Assembly (NCBI RefSeq): GCF_964204645.1
Contig: NC_134026.1
Location: 1,488,001-1,552,000, forward strand
DNA length: 64,000 nucleotides
Direction of reading: 5' to 3'
Source of the DNA: Tubulanus polymorphus
Taxonomy: Eukaryota > Nemertea > Palaeonemertea > Tubulaniformes > Tubulanidae
Made by a program: the position numbers and the translations under genes. The notes beneath the pieces are model-generated. The model had not been told where the DNA came from, searched no databases, and worked only from the letters and a program-made list of their open reading frames with translations. Positions 11,600-24,920 of the stretch are shown here, piece by piece (the stretch's first letter is position 1; every line of letters begins with the position of its first letter).

Positions 11600-14500
11600 A
11601 TGTCGTCATCTGTTCGAATCGACACCGAATTCGCAATCTCGCCCGCGTGCAACATCCACCGCGATGACATATCAGCTATCAGCCGATCCGATGTCGCGTT
11701 AGAAATGGATAGACACATGCGGAAACGGGGTATTAAGTCCGTTATTGGCGAGTATGCAAATGAAACCAATTTTCACGGCTTTAGATATATAATTCATGCG
11801 GCTTCACCTGTTGCCAGGTAAGTTTTTGAAAATATATTTTGAAAAAATGGTTTTTGGAATTCATACCAAATTTAACCTATCGTAATCATTTAACTCTGTC
11901 AAATATAGTCATCACAACGATGAAAGCAATTAGATTGGCCAAATCAGTATGGATTTTGTCGAGTTTATCGTTTTTGCAAAGCAGAATCTGATCATAAACA
12001 GGTTAATAAAACATGAATGCGTACCTATAAGTCTGCCGTCTGTATTAGGCGGATCAAAACAGATTTCCATGAGCCATGACGGTAAAAACTTAGATTAGAC
12101 CGAGAGAACGAATCTCAAATTACTCTCAATAATTCAGGTATCGCATGTTTTTTTTTCTGGTAGTTGTTGTCATTTACGTATTTGCGACACAGACGGCATC
12201 TGATCCTTCCATATAGAATCGTGAATAGTGTATATAAAATACGAAGTAATGGAAATGATACCATCCGTTTCCTGAAACTATCATTTTATAGCTTTTTTTT
12301 CTGAAGCGGTTATCCATTGCATCTATTGTATATCTCGTTTATTTTAGAGCCCGACATATGTCACAGTATCTAGCTTCCTAACTCAAGTTCAAGTTATTGT
12401 CTACTATTTAACGCTCCGCTGAGCTAAATTAAATTGACATCTGTTGAGACAAGCTCTAGCCAGAGTTATCCTGTACTGAGTTTCTCATCGTATTTCTGAT
12501 GTCGACTGTAATTTGGGAGCTTCGAAAACGCGGCACATACGTACAAATTTCAAACAAAGGTGTTAGTTTCCCCTCTCTTTTAGCTTTTGGGATATTTACA
12601 TAAGAGTTCAAAAATTCAATCGAGAAATATTCTAATCTATTTTGACTCTAAGAAATTATATAGGTTTCGACGTGGAAGTAAGAAACTACAATATGAGCAA
12701 TATCAACCCGGTGAATGTTAACCCTCGCAGAAGAAGCAACAGTTACTGACTTTCATTCCAGTCACAGTCGATGGTGCAAATCGCCAATAAGACGAACACT
12801 TACTTATATAAATCTGTATCGTTACTGATGAGAATAGCCATTACCGAGAGCAATTAACATCCCACGTGCTACATAGATTTCATTGTATAATGGTATCTTT
12901 CCATGTAGACAGTCATGTTTCCCTTTTGTCGATCGTTGCTGCAGGGAGATGGGAGTACCTCCCTGGTTGCTCGAACGGGATCCTACCCGGGGTACTGTGT
13001 CGTAGAAAACGATTTTCACCCACGGAATAGAAATTCGCGTTGCAAAACGGTAATTAAGATGGCGATGAAAAGGATATGAATAACCCTCCAAATGACCAAA
13101 AATCATCACGATGCTTTAAATAATGAAGATAGGGCGATATATTCGATTTCGACATGCAGAAGAAGGTTTTCTATTTTCATTGCTGGAATAGGAAATCCTG
13201 TACCATCGTCGCCTAATGAAGAATACGATAGTTTGGTTTATCTTTTGAGTCTAGGGTTCCTAGGGATCAATAACCCCATTTACAATATATTAATTCCGTC
13301 AACACATCGTATATATGCAAATGAAGCAGTTCAGTTCTCAATCATCTGTACTTTCGACCCACTACTGCTAGTTCACTAAAGACTTGAATAAATGCTCCGC
13401 AATGCTTGTAAATACTGGACATCCGTCTTGAATGTGATATAAAATCGACATCAGTTATATCGAATGAGACAACGGAATTCTAACAAGTTATGATTTCATA
13501 TTGATGGCTTGATGAGAATATCCAACTGAAATCACTGCTATAGCTTATCGATCTAGTCAAATATATATTTGAAATATAATATTGATTAAATGAATTCCAA
13601 AAATTCGGCCAGAATCAGAAGGAAGGCGACGAGAAATGCAAAATCAATATTATTTTCTCTAAAGGATAATTCGTTCAGTTTAGACGAGATGACGTGAATG
13701 GTTTTGATGAAGTCGCACAATGGCCGCGATTTCAACCAATTCCCTAGAGCGCAAATTAATTGGTTTTACAAAAAAAATGTAAATATATTTCGAACGACGA
13801 GGAGTATGAAGGAGGAAGTCTTTCGTGTATTGTTGTTCAATCGTATCCTTGTCGACATGGGAAATGTTGTTTTTGGCATCGTATTCCCTGCGATGAAACA
13901 ATCATCATTTAGTAGCTTATAATGCCGTGTAGGAAGCTCGTGTACAATAAGAAACGTTCTGCAAATAGCATATTTGCAATGAATAATAGTTCTTCTCAGA
14001 AACATCGGTGACGATTCCTATTTTGTTTGCAGGTTGATTTGGCTGTTGTTATTTCTGTCAGCTATCGCTGCGTTTTTGTACCAAGTACAGGACAGAGTAA
14101 GAATGTATCTGAGTTGGCCTGTCAACGTCAATATCGATATCGCCAGTAATTTTTCGCTCATCTTCCCCGCCGTGACAATCTGCAACTCTAATAACTTCAG
14201 GTGAGTTTGTCATCTCATTAATCACTGGCTGTGTCGTATTCAACGAGCGATTGGCATTCTCGCCACCAATACAACGTTTTTTCTATTCGGTTAAAAATTA
14301 TGTAACCATAAATAAATAATGTCTCATTGAACGCATTCGCAATCGCTAAAATTGCTGTAATATAAATCGTGTACACAATAGATATTTTCAAATTTTCAAG
14401 TTCAATAACTGCATCTAACAGCTTGGTACTTATTCAGTGAATTTCAATAGCCGGTATACAGCCCTGTCTCTCCTCACACGTGCTACATCACTGAACGATA

Positions 14501-14660
14501 ATCGTGGTCACGACACACAATCAAATAAAGTCGCTTAAAATACACTAAATTACCCAGTAACGCTCAATCGTTACAGCTACATTTAATAAGTCAATGTACT
14601 GAAGATTATTCACTTAAAAAAGCTCAAGCATCTATGAGAATTTCTGCTGAGTGAACATTG

Positions 14661-14691
<31 letters not shown>

Positions 14692-17600
14692 CATGATATA
14701 GAGCTTTTTACAACAGGCGATTTCTAGATCAAAATCGAATAATTCGACAGATATTCACGCATGAAATGGTGATATATTCTCTGAATTCAGTTATAAATGG
14801 TCGCGTGTATATAAAAACGCTTATCACTGTATCATTGGATGATGGGGTCACTATCACACTGGACCCCATCAGCGCAGAATCTTAATGTCCATCATTAGTG
14901 TCATGGAAGTTTTTTGTATCGATAATCAAGTCAAATCAAATTTGTCGGTCATCACAGCTCCACTCGTCGGCGCACAGATTGGGGTACTCTAATGTTTACC
15001 GTACGCCATATGAATAAATATTAGGGAAATGTTTCTGCCTTCCAGACATTATATACTGATAGACATATTTTCTTCTAGTTAGAGACGTTATCTTCATTTC
15101 TGTTACCCCGGAATCGGCGGACACAACAAAGGAATGATGATTAATAAATCGGTCTATAAACGATAAAAAATAATCACCAAGATCCAGTATTTCTTGAACA
15201 ATTCCTCGGAAACATTTCTGGACATAGACTAATCCGTGTTGAAGGAACATCCATATTTGATAAAGTATAAACACTCTGCTTAGCAGTAATCTAAGCTAGA
15301 TGAAGCTTAGATCGATAGAAACGAAGCAGAATTCTGTGACTACGTATAATATATGATAGCAAACAGGATTGTCATTGTATTATCACCGAGCGCCCTGTTC
15401 ATCTGGATCCAGTTCCACAGTCGTGAGTTAGAGTTAACGTGGAGTTAAAATTAGTTCATTTTCAGTATACAATGAGTTACTCTGAGTCAGATGATAAGTG
15501 ACAACTGAGGAACTGGGTCCTGTTGAATTTTATATATTTTTGATGCCGATTTTGCCGATAATACCATGGGAATTGATGTGCACCGCATCATCAATATTTG
15601 CGCTTCATTATAACAATGAATTACAATATTGTGGATTTCGGGGTCGATTCTGTACTTGATTTTTTCATGACTCTTATTTCCTATTCAATAAATTTTCATG
15701 GTTTTTTAATAATGAGTTTCGAGTGGATGCGAAATCCTTGTCATCAAATTGGGCTAGCCTGTTTAGACTGGTTGCCAGTCAATTCAATTCAATTGTCAAT
15801 ATATTGAAGTTCGAAATAGCTTCATTCATCCTTGAAATTATTATCATATCATTCATTGTCGATGGTATCAAGCAATTTGTGTCTTCTTGTTAACTATAGA
15901 TTGTCAGAAGCGATGAAGTTAGAAACGTATCAATACCTAACCGACGTCTTCCACCAAAAAGCGAATTGGGAAAAAGCGATGGAGAAACTGAATGAAATGA
16001 ATTATACAGATCTGCAGATAAAACTGGCTCATCGAAAAGAACATATGATATTGGGGTAATTATTTACACTCATTCCTATCGGCTTATTTTGAGCATCATT
16101 TTTCGGTCACTCGTCGAGTCGTTAATGAATATACGTAAAACTGTTTATTGAACTCTTGATTGAAAAACTTTCGTGAAAAATCGTCAGTGGAGTGGAATGC
16201 TTTTTATCCCACGTGAGAATAAAACATGTGTCTGTGATCGAGTGAAGACACTGAGTCTATGGCTGATCTTTTATTCATCTCGTTGATTATCTATCCGCAG
16301 TTGTACGTGGAAATCGAGTCAGTGTAGTTCGGCTAATTTTACCCCGATTCTCACAGATTACGGCGTGTGTTATACTTTTAACACGAATAAAGACAACATT
16401 TTGACAGTAGAAAATACAGGTACGTCGAGACGAAAACCTAACTCAGCTTAATCCATTCCATTCATTAAACACGTTCTTGATAAGTAATTCAAGAAAGTTG
16501 TTTTCTCAATTCGCAGTACGACCTTGTGAAAGGATATATACTCTAACACAGGCCGAGCGGTGTGCCTCATTTACAGCTTTTTTAGGAAATCAGTAATAGA
16601 TATATACCCTGTAATCGGACAAACCAATACAAAAAAAACGATAGCCTGTTATCAATTTGTTAGTTCGGAATAATGATATCATTTTTTTTCCTAATGTAAT
16701 CCGTAGGCCCACACATATTAATCAGAGAATATCGTTTTGGTATTTTTAGTTGGCATCATCACTTAACGATAACCTAAACGTAATGCTGCCCTAATTACCC
16801 TTCATTTTATGTATATTTGAACTGGTTTTTCACGATAAATGTCAAATTATGCGCGTATAAATCATCTGCATCATATAATATAGGAGTAGTTATTTTTACA
16901 CATCATCTGAAGTTCATTAAACTACTGAAATTTGAATTTAGGTGCGGCTTTCGGATTGGAATTATTGTTGAATATGGAACGTTATGAATACATGACCGGC
17001 GCCCACGTTTCGACGGGCATTCGGATACTGATGCATAACCATAACGAAAAACCTCGAATGGCGGACCTCGGCATATCAATTCCAGCTTCGATGAATGCTA
17101 TGGTAGCGATGGAATTGACTGAGGTAAAATGTATATACTGCTCTTTGTCGGATCCGATTGCAGCACGACCGTTTTTAACGAAAGTGGTATTTGAGCCGGC
17201 AACGAATGACATGCAAAGTTGCACTTCATTCTATTGATTATAGAAGCTGTCGTTTCCATTGAACGCTTCATTTTTCAAGTCAATTCCGCGTGCTGTGATA
17301 AAACATGAAATGATAACATATGCTCGTTGATATTACCACTTTCCGGCCTAGGAAAAATATTTGAAAAATATGACATGTTTATTCATATTACAAGGTTGTG
17401 TTTCGGTTGATACAGAGGTTATTGTCTCCAAAACGCTTACGAAACCGTATACCAAATCTTGGTTAAAACTGCCCGACAATGATCACAAATGACTCCCTAT
17501 AAAATCCTGGGGCCAGTTGTTCAAGTTGGCGAGAGAGGTAACCGGTGTATTAATACATGGTAAAAATGAAACAAGATTGAATGAAGCACATATGGCCTAC

Positions 17601-20600
17601 AACATAAAAATATTTTTATTCGTTATTAATATATTAATTATATTATTGTTACAGAAAGAAAAAAAGACAAAAAGTCAAAAAGCAAAAATTTATTTATATA
17701 GATAGATTGACCTTATCCACATTGACATGAGGATAAGTTATCTAAAGATAATTTTATCAATTATCATCATTACTTATCATCGTAATTCATCATTACCATT
17801 ATCGTGAAAGGATATAATAGGTTAGGTTATAATAGGTTATGATATTTTTATAATCAGTTACATTTCCACAGATAAAGTGTTCGTGTTATCATTAATTTCA
17901 TCAGTTGTGATGCCCGGACAGTTTGACCGTACATGCATTCATGATTTAAAAAGAGGAACTCATCAAAAGCATTTCTTACCATTAAAGTTTGATCCTGAAT
18001 AAAGATTCATCGATTCAGCAAAGAACGTTAGGTTAACAGATGGAATTAATGGGTTTCACAAACTACTGATCCACTTCCATTTAATGTAAAAAAACTGCAT
18101 TTGCGTTGAAGTCTATTTACACTCTGACAAACTGATCGTAAAAAAGTGACATTCCTCGATCTCTTGGAGCTGTATATGAATTAGATTTTAAAAGATTAGA
18201 ATGAGTTCTGTGTGGGATGTTTAGAACTGTCCTCTTGAGGTCTTGAATATTATCTATACATAATACGCGGATAAAGGGATTTGAATTCGAAATCGACAGA
18301 ATGAGCTTTAAAAAGAGATGAAGTCAATAATACAGTTTCCAATGGAAGCTTTAAGCAATTGTGTCCTACGATATTTTTTGAAGGTGAATGAAAGTACTAC
18401 AACTAGCCGAGTCATCTAAGTTTTTCCAGTTCGTCAGATCCTTTCGTTATTATCACCGTAAAATGGTACCGTATACGTCACAGTAGGGTCCTTCTAAGAC
18501 CTACCGTAACAGCAACTGCAGCAGAAAGAAGCGATTATGATCTCCAGGATGAAGGTTACGAAGTGCAGGACGGACACTACGACTGGAAGAGCGTAGGCTG
18601 CTCCTACACCTACTGTCCATATTACGATATTAGCAGCTGCCGACGCTGTACACGACGCAGCGAAAGACCAGACGCAGCCAATAATAGCCAGAACCATGCA
18701 GGCGATTCTCAAACCATCACTCTTCTTTTTTCCGCACATAACTGCTAAAACGCCTGAAACAATTGGAATGATCGCGCCCCAGATACCTGCATGGAAGAAA
18801 TTCCATTGAAGAGCGGCGATGCTTGCGATATTTAGTACTAGAGCGAGTACTTCGAGTACAAGCACTGCTATGCCCAACCCAAGAATGGCACCAGCGCGAA
18901 GTTTTCCTTCTTGTCTCACATAAGCGGGTTGTTGGACTATTACCACGTGAGGTTGTGGCTGTCCATAGTTAGCCGGTGGTGGCTGTCCATAGTTAGCCGG
19001 TGGTAGCTGTCCATAGTTAGCCGGTGGTGGCTGTCCATATCCCCCTTTTACGTCTGCCATGTCACGCGTAAACCTATTCAAAAATATATCATCGAAGGAT
19101 TAACGCCAGTTCTTGAGGTGCAAATAAAAATATCACTATTGCAAAGAATTTGCCTTTCTGCGCAGGGGCGCGGTGGCATTTTTCGAGTACAAAAGGTACA
19201 GATTTACAAATTAGAAGGTTGAAATCTTAGTATTGGTGGCTGACTTAATCAATTTGAGATTGTGTGGCCCGAATCAGCCCCCGTGTATAATTCATTTACC
19301 TTACTAACGTTGTATGATATTCGCTGTTCGTTGGATAACCGTCAAACACTTCTGACGATCTCGGTTGTATATGAGAACACTTTTAGATCGAAAGGATTTA
19401 TACTCTAAGGAAGATAAAGCATATTTCTGGTACTTTACAATGAATGTTTTGATTCTACTGTCCTACTGACATCTTAACTCCGAATAGAACTGGTTTAGCA
19501 CTATGGTTACCAAATGGTTTCCAAAAACGTTGCGTATTGTGTAGATATTCTCCGGTTAAATTGTAGAACACTATTGCCTGGCTCAGTGCATATATAACCT
19601 TATCGATCAACGACATTTCATGACACCAGTTTTAATCGAAAGAGTTTGGTTCATTCTCCTATAGGAATATGTTCTTTCTCAGGGCGGATCGCACTTAAAA
19701 ATGATTTCAATATTTTTCCGCGCACGATATCGGTTTAACTCCGATAAATGGGATAGTTTCAGGAATGTCGTGAGCGCCGTTTGGCCATTATATACACCTG
19801 ACCGAATCAGACATCAATTTCAAAAAGTGGTAACATTGCATCTGTGCACTATTTCAACGGGATTTCCGCCGGTTAACCTTAGTCCATTATATTTGAGCAA
19901 CTGGTCACTGATTGTTAATCTTCTTCAAATAATGAATATTTCCTTATCCCATCGCGTTTATCCCAGTTCTCCAAATCTGTCTCTTTTTTAACTGATGATT
20001 GTTTGAAATTTTCAGTTAAACGATTTAGCCGCGCCTCACGGAAACTGTACGAAGTCAGACTTCCGGTCACGTGAGGCGTGTATTGTCGACTGTCGAGTTG
20101 ATAATCTGGCGCATATTTGTCACTGTCGACCGATGTATGCCACTTACAAAGCGCATATTCCCCTCTGCAACGCAACATCTCATCACATTTGTGTCAAAAA
20201 CGTTTTAGGTAAGTGATAAGTGGAAAGTGAAAATCAAATAGTGCAGGAATATCCTCTCACAGATAACACCTGAGGCATTTGGCGATAACCGTTCGATAAA
20301 ACTATCTCTCCCTCTCTCTCTCTCTTTTGCAGGGAGCCACGAAGGTTATGAGGCGTGTAATGATAAATGTAAAGTGCCCTGTAAACAGTTGATGTATTCG
20401 GCTTCGCTTTCGTATACGACCACGTCTGATTTTATGGCCCGAGCTATGGCCAAAAAGTACGCCAGCGATTTCGATCTTCTGAACAGATCTCGCATCGCGA
20501 CGCTTAATCTTCACCACGTCGACGATACGTTTCTGGAAGAAGACAACGCCGTGATGTCAGCCTTCTTGAATAAATATCATAATTTCTATAAGCAATTGGT

Positions 20601-23600
20601 GTGGCTCTACGAATCCGCCCATAAAAATGTCTCGCATATCAAAGCCATGCGAGACGCGTTTGAGGGAGCTGAATTGTGTCTACAGGAAAAAAAGGTATTA
20701 TCGGTGCAGTTGTTTGATATATATCATGCATTCATTACATTGAACAGACAGGTTACGTCTGGAACTAACAGACGTTCCGGATAAGATCAAATATTTATTT
20801 CCAGTACGTGATTGAACTGTTTTCGTTGTCGCTTTTTAGAGTCTTTACGAAGAGACTTTGAAGTTGCACTTGGTTCCAGGATTGGTCGAGTTAACGGTGG
20901 AGCGGCTGCGATACGAAATATCCGACTTACAGAACAGACGGTTGCCGCGATTCAGCGACCTCGTGCAACAGAACGCAACTCACAACAACATATCTACATT
21001 CGTACAGCAACAGTTCGAAGAAGAACTGTGGTGGCTGGACCATAAAATGAGAATCATATTATCAGAATTGGAACTGACTGAAAGTACGTATTCGAACGCT
21101 TTAAACACGATTAAGTCCGAGTATGAGAATGCCGACTCCGCTCTACCGATGTCGATTCTGCGGCCGTACGAGGACAGGTTATTGAACTCATATTCGACAT
21201 TCGTCAACGATTCAAGTCGAACTATAACTGACGTAGAACATTTCCTTGATTACATCGCGCGATTCAGGCGTTCTCCGAACGGAGTAAATCTGATCAAATT
21301 ATACAACGAAACAGCAACATTGAACAGAGTTTTAACCGAATTCACCGAGGCCACGGAAGGCCTGGAATCGATCTCTAACGTAATAAAAGAATGTTTTCGC
21401 CATGAAATTTCCAGCATTCGGTCGACCGAACAAAACATAATCGGTTCGGCACAATTCCACGCGAGATTGCTGCATATCTACGCTAGCGAGTTCGTCGAAT
21501 CGCAGCCTCACTTGTTGGAGTTCGGCGATTTCATCGACCGCATAAAAAATCTAACCGGTGGATTTCAGATACAATACCTCGAGGATAAGTTACAAAACTC
21601 CGATCTGTGGAACCACACAATATCTCACACTAAGAACATGATGGTCACGTTAGATAAAATGAAAGCCGAAGCGAAATCGACGATTCTACACTCCGAAGAA
21701 GTATTGCTCAGTTTGGAAACGTCTGCCTCCGAGTTCAACGGTTCGAACGGTTGCGGCCAGTTTTCGACGATCATCGAGTTGTTGAGAACTTACAAGGACA
21801 GAATAAATAACCAACCGAATTATATCGATTCGGTTCAAAAAGACTATGAACAAATGCTAACAAGGCATACGAATCTAGACACCCATTTACAACAGTTGAA
21901 AGATTCGTACGCCATTAGTTATAAGTTCATAAAGTAAGTATAATGTATCCTTGAAGAACTACAAACTGTTTAACTTTCCATCCAACGCCTCATAAATTTT
22001 CATTTTCCTAATGAATAATGGGAGAAAAACCATCGACCAAGAATTCTGTTGGCAACAAGGATTTACCCTCTGGGCCACAACGTGTCTGCACGGAAAGGAG
22101 AACTGCTATCATAATTTCTTAAATGCATTTTCTCTTCCCATAGTTCTTTCGAGTACAATATCTTACCAGATAAAGAATAGAAAAATTAATTACTCCCACG
22201 AGAGATTTCCTCAATGCAACGTTATTCAAATATCTATCAAATATTTATAGTTATTCAAATATTTTACAACAAATGATGAAAAAAAAAGAAAATATTCTTA
22301 ATCTACATTTTCAGGAGGAATGTTCTCACTGTTCGTGTTTTCTATCAGAAGCTCAATTTTCAGCGAATCACAAAAGCCGAAGGGTATCAATGGTTTTCTT
22401 TGATATGTAAGTCATAAATTTGGGCTTATTGTTTGTTTTTCTATTTCGCCTTTACCTGACGCGTTATAGGATCATAATTCGACGCTACTCGCTCGATTAA
22501 CTCAGTAGCTAATAGTTATATTCAAACTCCTACCGGGACATGTCATTAATAGCATCGGAAATAGTTTCAGTTCGATGATAAACTACCATTTAGGGAGTTG
22601 AATAGTCCTACGTAGAGGTATTTACGGTCGTTGACATTTGGTCATAAAGATATATAGCTTAGTATATATAGTTATATTCGAAGAGCGGAAAGTGCTACGA
22701 CTGTTGGGTTATCATCGCATCCCAGTGGTGGTATTAAAGACAGGAATAATCCTGCGATAATATATGTATTAAGTCATGCCCAGCGCTTCGTCGACGGAGA
22801 GATGATAATTTCGTCGTGCGGGGTCGATGAAATTTGAATATAGCGTCAAATATTCATAAAACAAAAATTCTTCGTTCGCGTTTGGATTTTCATGAAAATG
22901 AAAGCTTTCGGTATACTGTCGTGCCCCAGGGGATCATACAGTTACCGACTTAATTGCCTTTTCCACTAGCATTTCTCCTAATAAAAAACCGCACTTAACC
23001 AGCCGTGTATGGAATACGTTACGAATTCTGGAAGTTGTTCTAACGTATAAAACAAATCAATTGATAATCATTTCCCATTGCCATTTGCTCGTCTGTAAAT
23101 TGTTTACCGGTTTCATTGCAACACGTCTTATTTTGGTTCACGCCTTTCAATGTATATGATATATGCAATGAACGGTGTGAACCAAATTATCAAAAGAAAT
23201 AATATACAGTAGACTTCGCTCAAGAAAGGATCTATTGGGACCATCAAAATGTTCCGGGTTCAATGTATTTGATATGTAGTATCACAAAAGATTTTTCAAA
23301 AGACATCCATGTTGAACGGTTCTGACTGACGTAATGAGAGGTGAACGGATTTCTATTATCTATACATGTATATGGCGAGTTGATCAGACTTGAGGGGCAT
23401 TTTCAATCGTGTGGCATTTTCACTCGTGGGGCATTTTCACTCGTGGGGCATTAACACTCGTGGGGCATTAACACTCGTGGGGCATTAAAACTCGTGGGGC
23501 ATTAAAACTCGTGGGGCATTAACACTCGTGGGGCATTTTCACTCGTGGGGCATTTTCACTCGTGGGGCATTAACACTCGTGTGTTAACGAACATCTGTAC

Positions 23601-23935
23601 TTCATTCTCTGGGATATCGGTATCATTTGACTTATCCACAGATTTGGTTCGTCCAAACACTGGTTAGAAAAATATCTATCCCAATACGATTTTCAGTATT
23701 TTTTTCTGTATTCTTTTCAGGTGATATAGGTGGTTCGTTCGGTCTGTATCTCGGTGCATCTTTGCTCACGTTAGCGGAACTGTTATATTTCATCGGAAAA
23801 CATATAAAACCGGGCAATTCTTCACAGGAAAAAGTGAAATCGTTCAGCATGAAACAACAACGAGCGAAAATGAACGGTAGCGACAAACAAAATGTGATCA
23901 CTCACAGCGATAAGATTGCCTGGGCGTCTGACTAG
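11600..23935 (+). CDS. DEG/ENaC cation channel subunit with a giant ectodomain insert
   Basis: Amiloride-type sodium channel subunit of the degenerin/ENaC/ASIC superfamily. Exons: 11600-11817, 14033-14200, 15900-16055, 16301-16419, 16942-17123, 20016-20208, 20333-20694, 20840-21933, 22315-22406, 23721-23935. Phases agree at all nine junctions, giving 932 aa. Landmarks in order: cytosolic HG motif (NFHGFRY, near residue 60), TM1 at 74-92, the palm/beta-ball segment with CYTFN near 210 and LNMERYEYM near 230, cysteine-rich thumb region with CNDKCKVPC at 354-362, final strand VRVFYQKLNF before TM2, then GLYLGAS (GAS at 873-875) in TM2 at 867-892 and a 40-aa tail. Usual members are 500-750 aa. 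The excess is about residues 398-831, predicted helical, with several N-glycosylation sequons. The ATG at 11600 is the first in frame; an earlier 5' exon is possible. Confidence 0.92.
14663..14692. repeat. (AT)n microsatellite
   Basis: About 13 AT dinucleotides in channel intron 2. Confidence 0.85.
18494..19060 (-). CDS. MS4A-like tetraspan with proline/tyrosine repeat N terminus, nested gene
   Basis: A 188-aa single coding exon lying in intron 5 of the channel gene on the opposite strand. The N terminus holds four tandem copies of an eight-residue unit ANYGQPPP, with variants ending LPP and PQP, followed by a hydrophilic linker. Four hydrophobic spans follow: about residues 60-82, 88-108 (with the MS4A-typical GIWGAIIPIVSG), 118-140 and 148-178. 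The protein ends in a Cys-rich FCCSCCYGRS, a likely palmitoylation cluster. This is the layout of MS4A proteins, which are plasma-membrane tetraspans. I start at the Met of MADVKGG because an acceptor (TTTTTGAATAG, near 19077) lies just upstream, so a 5' UTR exon probably precedes it. A start seven codons earlier is also open. Confidence 0.78.
   Translation of the reverse strand: MADVKGGYGQPPPANYGQLPPANYGQPPPANYGQPQPHVVIVQQPAYVRQEGKLRAGAILGLGIAVLVLEVLALVLNIASIAALQWNFFHAGIWGAIIPIVSGVLAVMCGKKKSDGLRIACMVLAIIGCVWSFAASCTASAAANIVIWTVGVGAAYALPVVVSVLHFVTFILEIIIASFCCSCCYGRS
23207..23265 (+). mobile_element. pogo/Tigger-like terminal repeat fragment
   Basis: Begins TA-CAGTAGACTTCGCT and contains TTGGGACCA and TCCGGGTTCA in the same order and spacing as the copy at 36187-36247 in ROCK. 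The CAGT...TTGGGACCA...CCGG pattern resembles pogo/Tigger element ends. The opposite terminus was not found, so it is a fragment or solo end. Confidence 0.45.
23397..23584. repeat. 17-bp minisatellite, about 11 copies
   Basis: Tandem units of the form ACTCGTGGGGCATTWWM, differing mainly in the last three bases (TTC, AAC or AAA). It lies in the last intron of the channel gene, ending about 135 bp before the TM2 exon. Confidence 0.92.
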
Positions 23936-24844
23936 TCGAATATCAATGATTCCGGCCGATTTAAACAGACTAAAATGAAATTCTGAAATTCGACCTCGTA
24001 AACGCGTGTATAGTTGTTTCATGATGTTAGATAGTTATTTGTATTCGTGTGTGAGTGTGTAAAGCAATCGGTACTGGAAAATCATTCGCTGAAAAATTCA
24101 AATTGCATCTGCGTCACTCTGGACGAGGCGACATTCTCTTTCATGTAATGATTTCCGTTGGATAAGTGGAATCGTCGGATAGTTAAACATAACCGTATCG
24201 TAGAAATTGCATGATCATGACCTATCTTCAACTGTGAGTTTAATCAGACTACTGAATCGAAATTAGTTCATTTTCGAGTTGATTTTAACACTCAACTTAA
24301 TGATGACTCCTTATGTTTCAGTTCGTCTCATATTCAGAGCACTTTGATATAAAATAAAACGGCGCAGTTGTCGATATCGCTATTAGAGTAAAAATAAATG
24401 TACATACAAATATAAAGCGTTTCTGTTCTATCTAGGTTCGTATCGTAGTTTGACTATGAGCTTACACTCCGGAAGTACCCATTCGGCCATTCTAAACGAC
24501 AGGTCCCGTCAGGTAACAGGTTGCTTCGACTGCGTGGTTTGGACGCTGTAAAACAGTTCCTAGATAAATATGGTTGACGACGTTGGTTTTTTTAACGTAT
24601 TAGAGAAACCGCAGCAAGAAATGATAGATTACAACATGTCCTGGTGGAAATTTGACCTGATCGGAAAGATGACCCGCTTAAGACCAAACTGATAAGTCTA
24701 ATTCAGACAAAACGTTACGTTATTTTAGGTAGGTTTTAACATTTATCAAAGTTATGTTGTCTTTAACTGGCTAGATAACAGAGCATTTCCATCGATCGAT
24801 AAAAAAGAACACGGTAAGCAAGCGAAGATAAGCGATAAGACATC
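23936..24844. other. Channel 3' UTR and spacer to phosphatase gene
   Basis: AATAAA occurs at 24353-24358 and again at 24393-24398, about 420-460 nt after the channel stop. These are the likely poly(A) signals. The remaining 450 bp up to the phosphatase promoter contain no recognised exon. Confidence 0.5.
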
Positions 24845-24845
24845 G

Positions 24846-24855
24846 GTCACGTGAC
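24846..24855. promoter_or_regulatory. Palindromic E-box GTCACGTGAC
   Basis: A perfect ten-base palindrome with a CACGTG core, 66 nt upstream of the phosphatase start codon. This is the form bound by USF/MITF/TFE-type bHLH factors. Position makes it a plausible promoter element; binding is inferred only. Confidence 0.4.
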
Positions 24856-24920
24856 TATGCTTATCACTAGCTCGCTCGAAGAACAAGGCGTCTTCACACG
24901 GATGAAGAGTCGGTTTAAAA

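Noticed and set aside
13092-13379. 95-codon plus-strand frame in channel intron 1
   Set aside because: Lies between two phase-matched channel exons; composition and lack of splice sites suggest chance.
17124-17237. Read-through end of the channel at 17237
   Set aside because: The frame continues 37 codons past the donor at 17123, but the phase-0 acceptor at 20016 restores the typical cysteine-rich ectodomain, so the stop is intronic.
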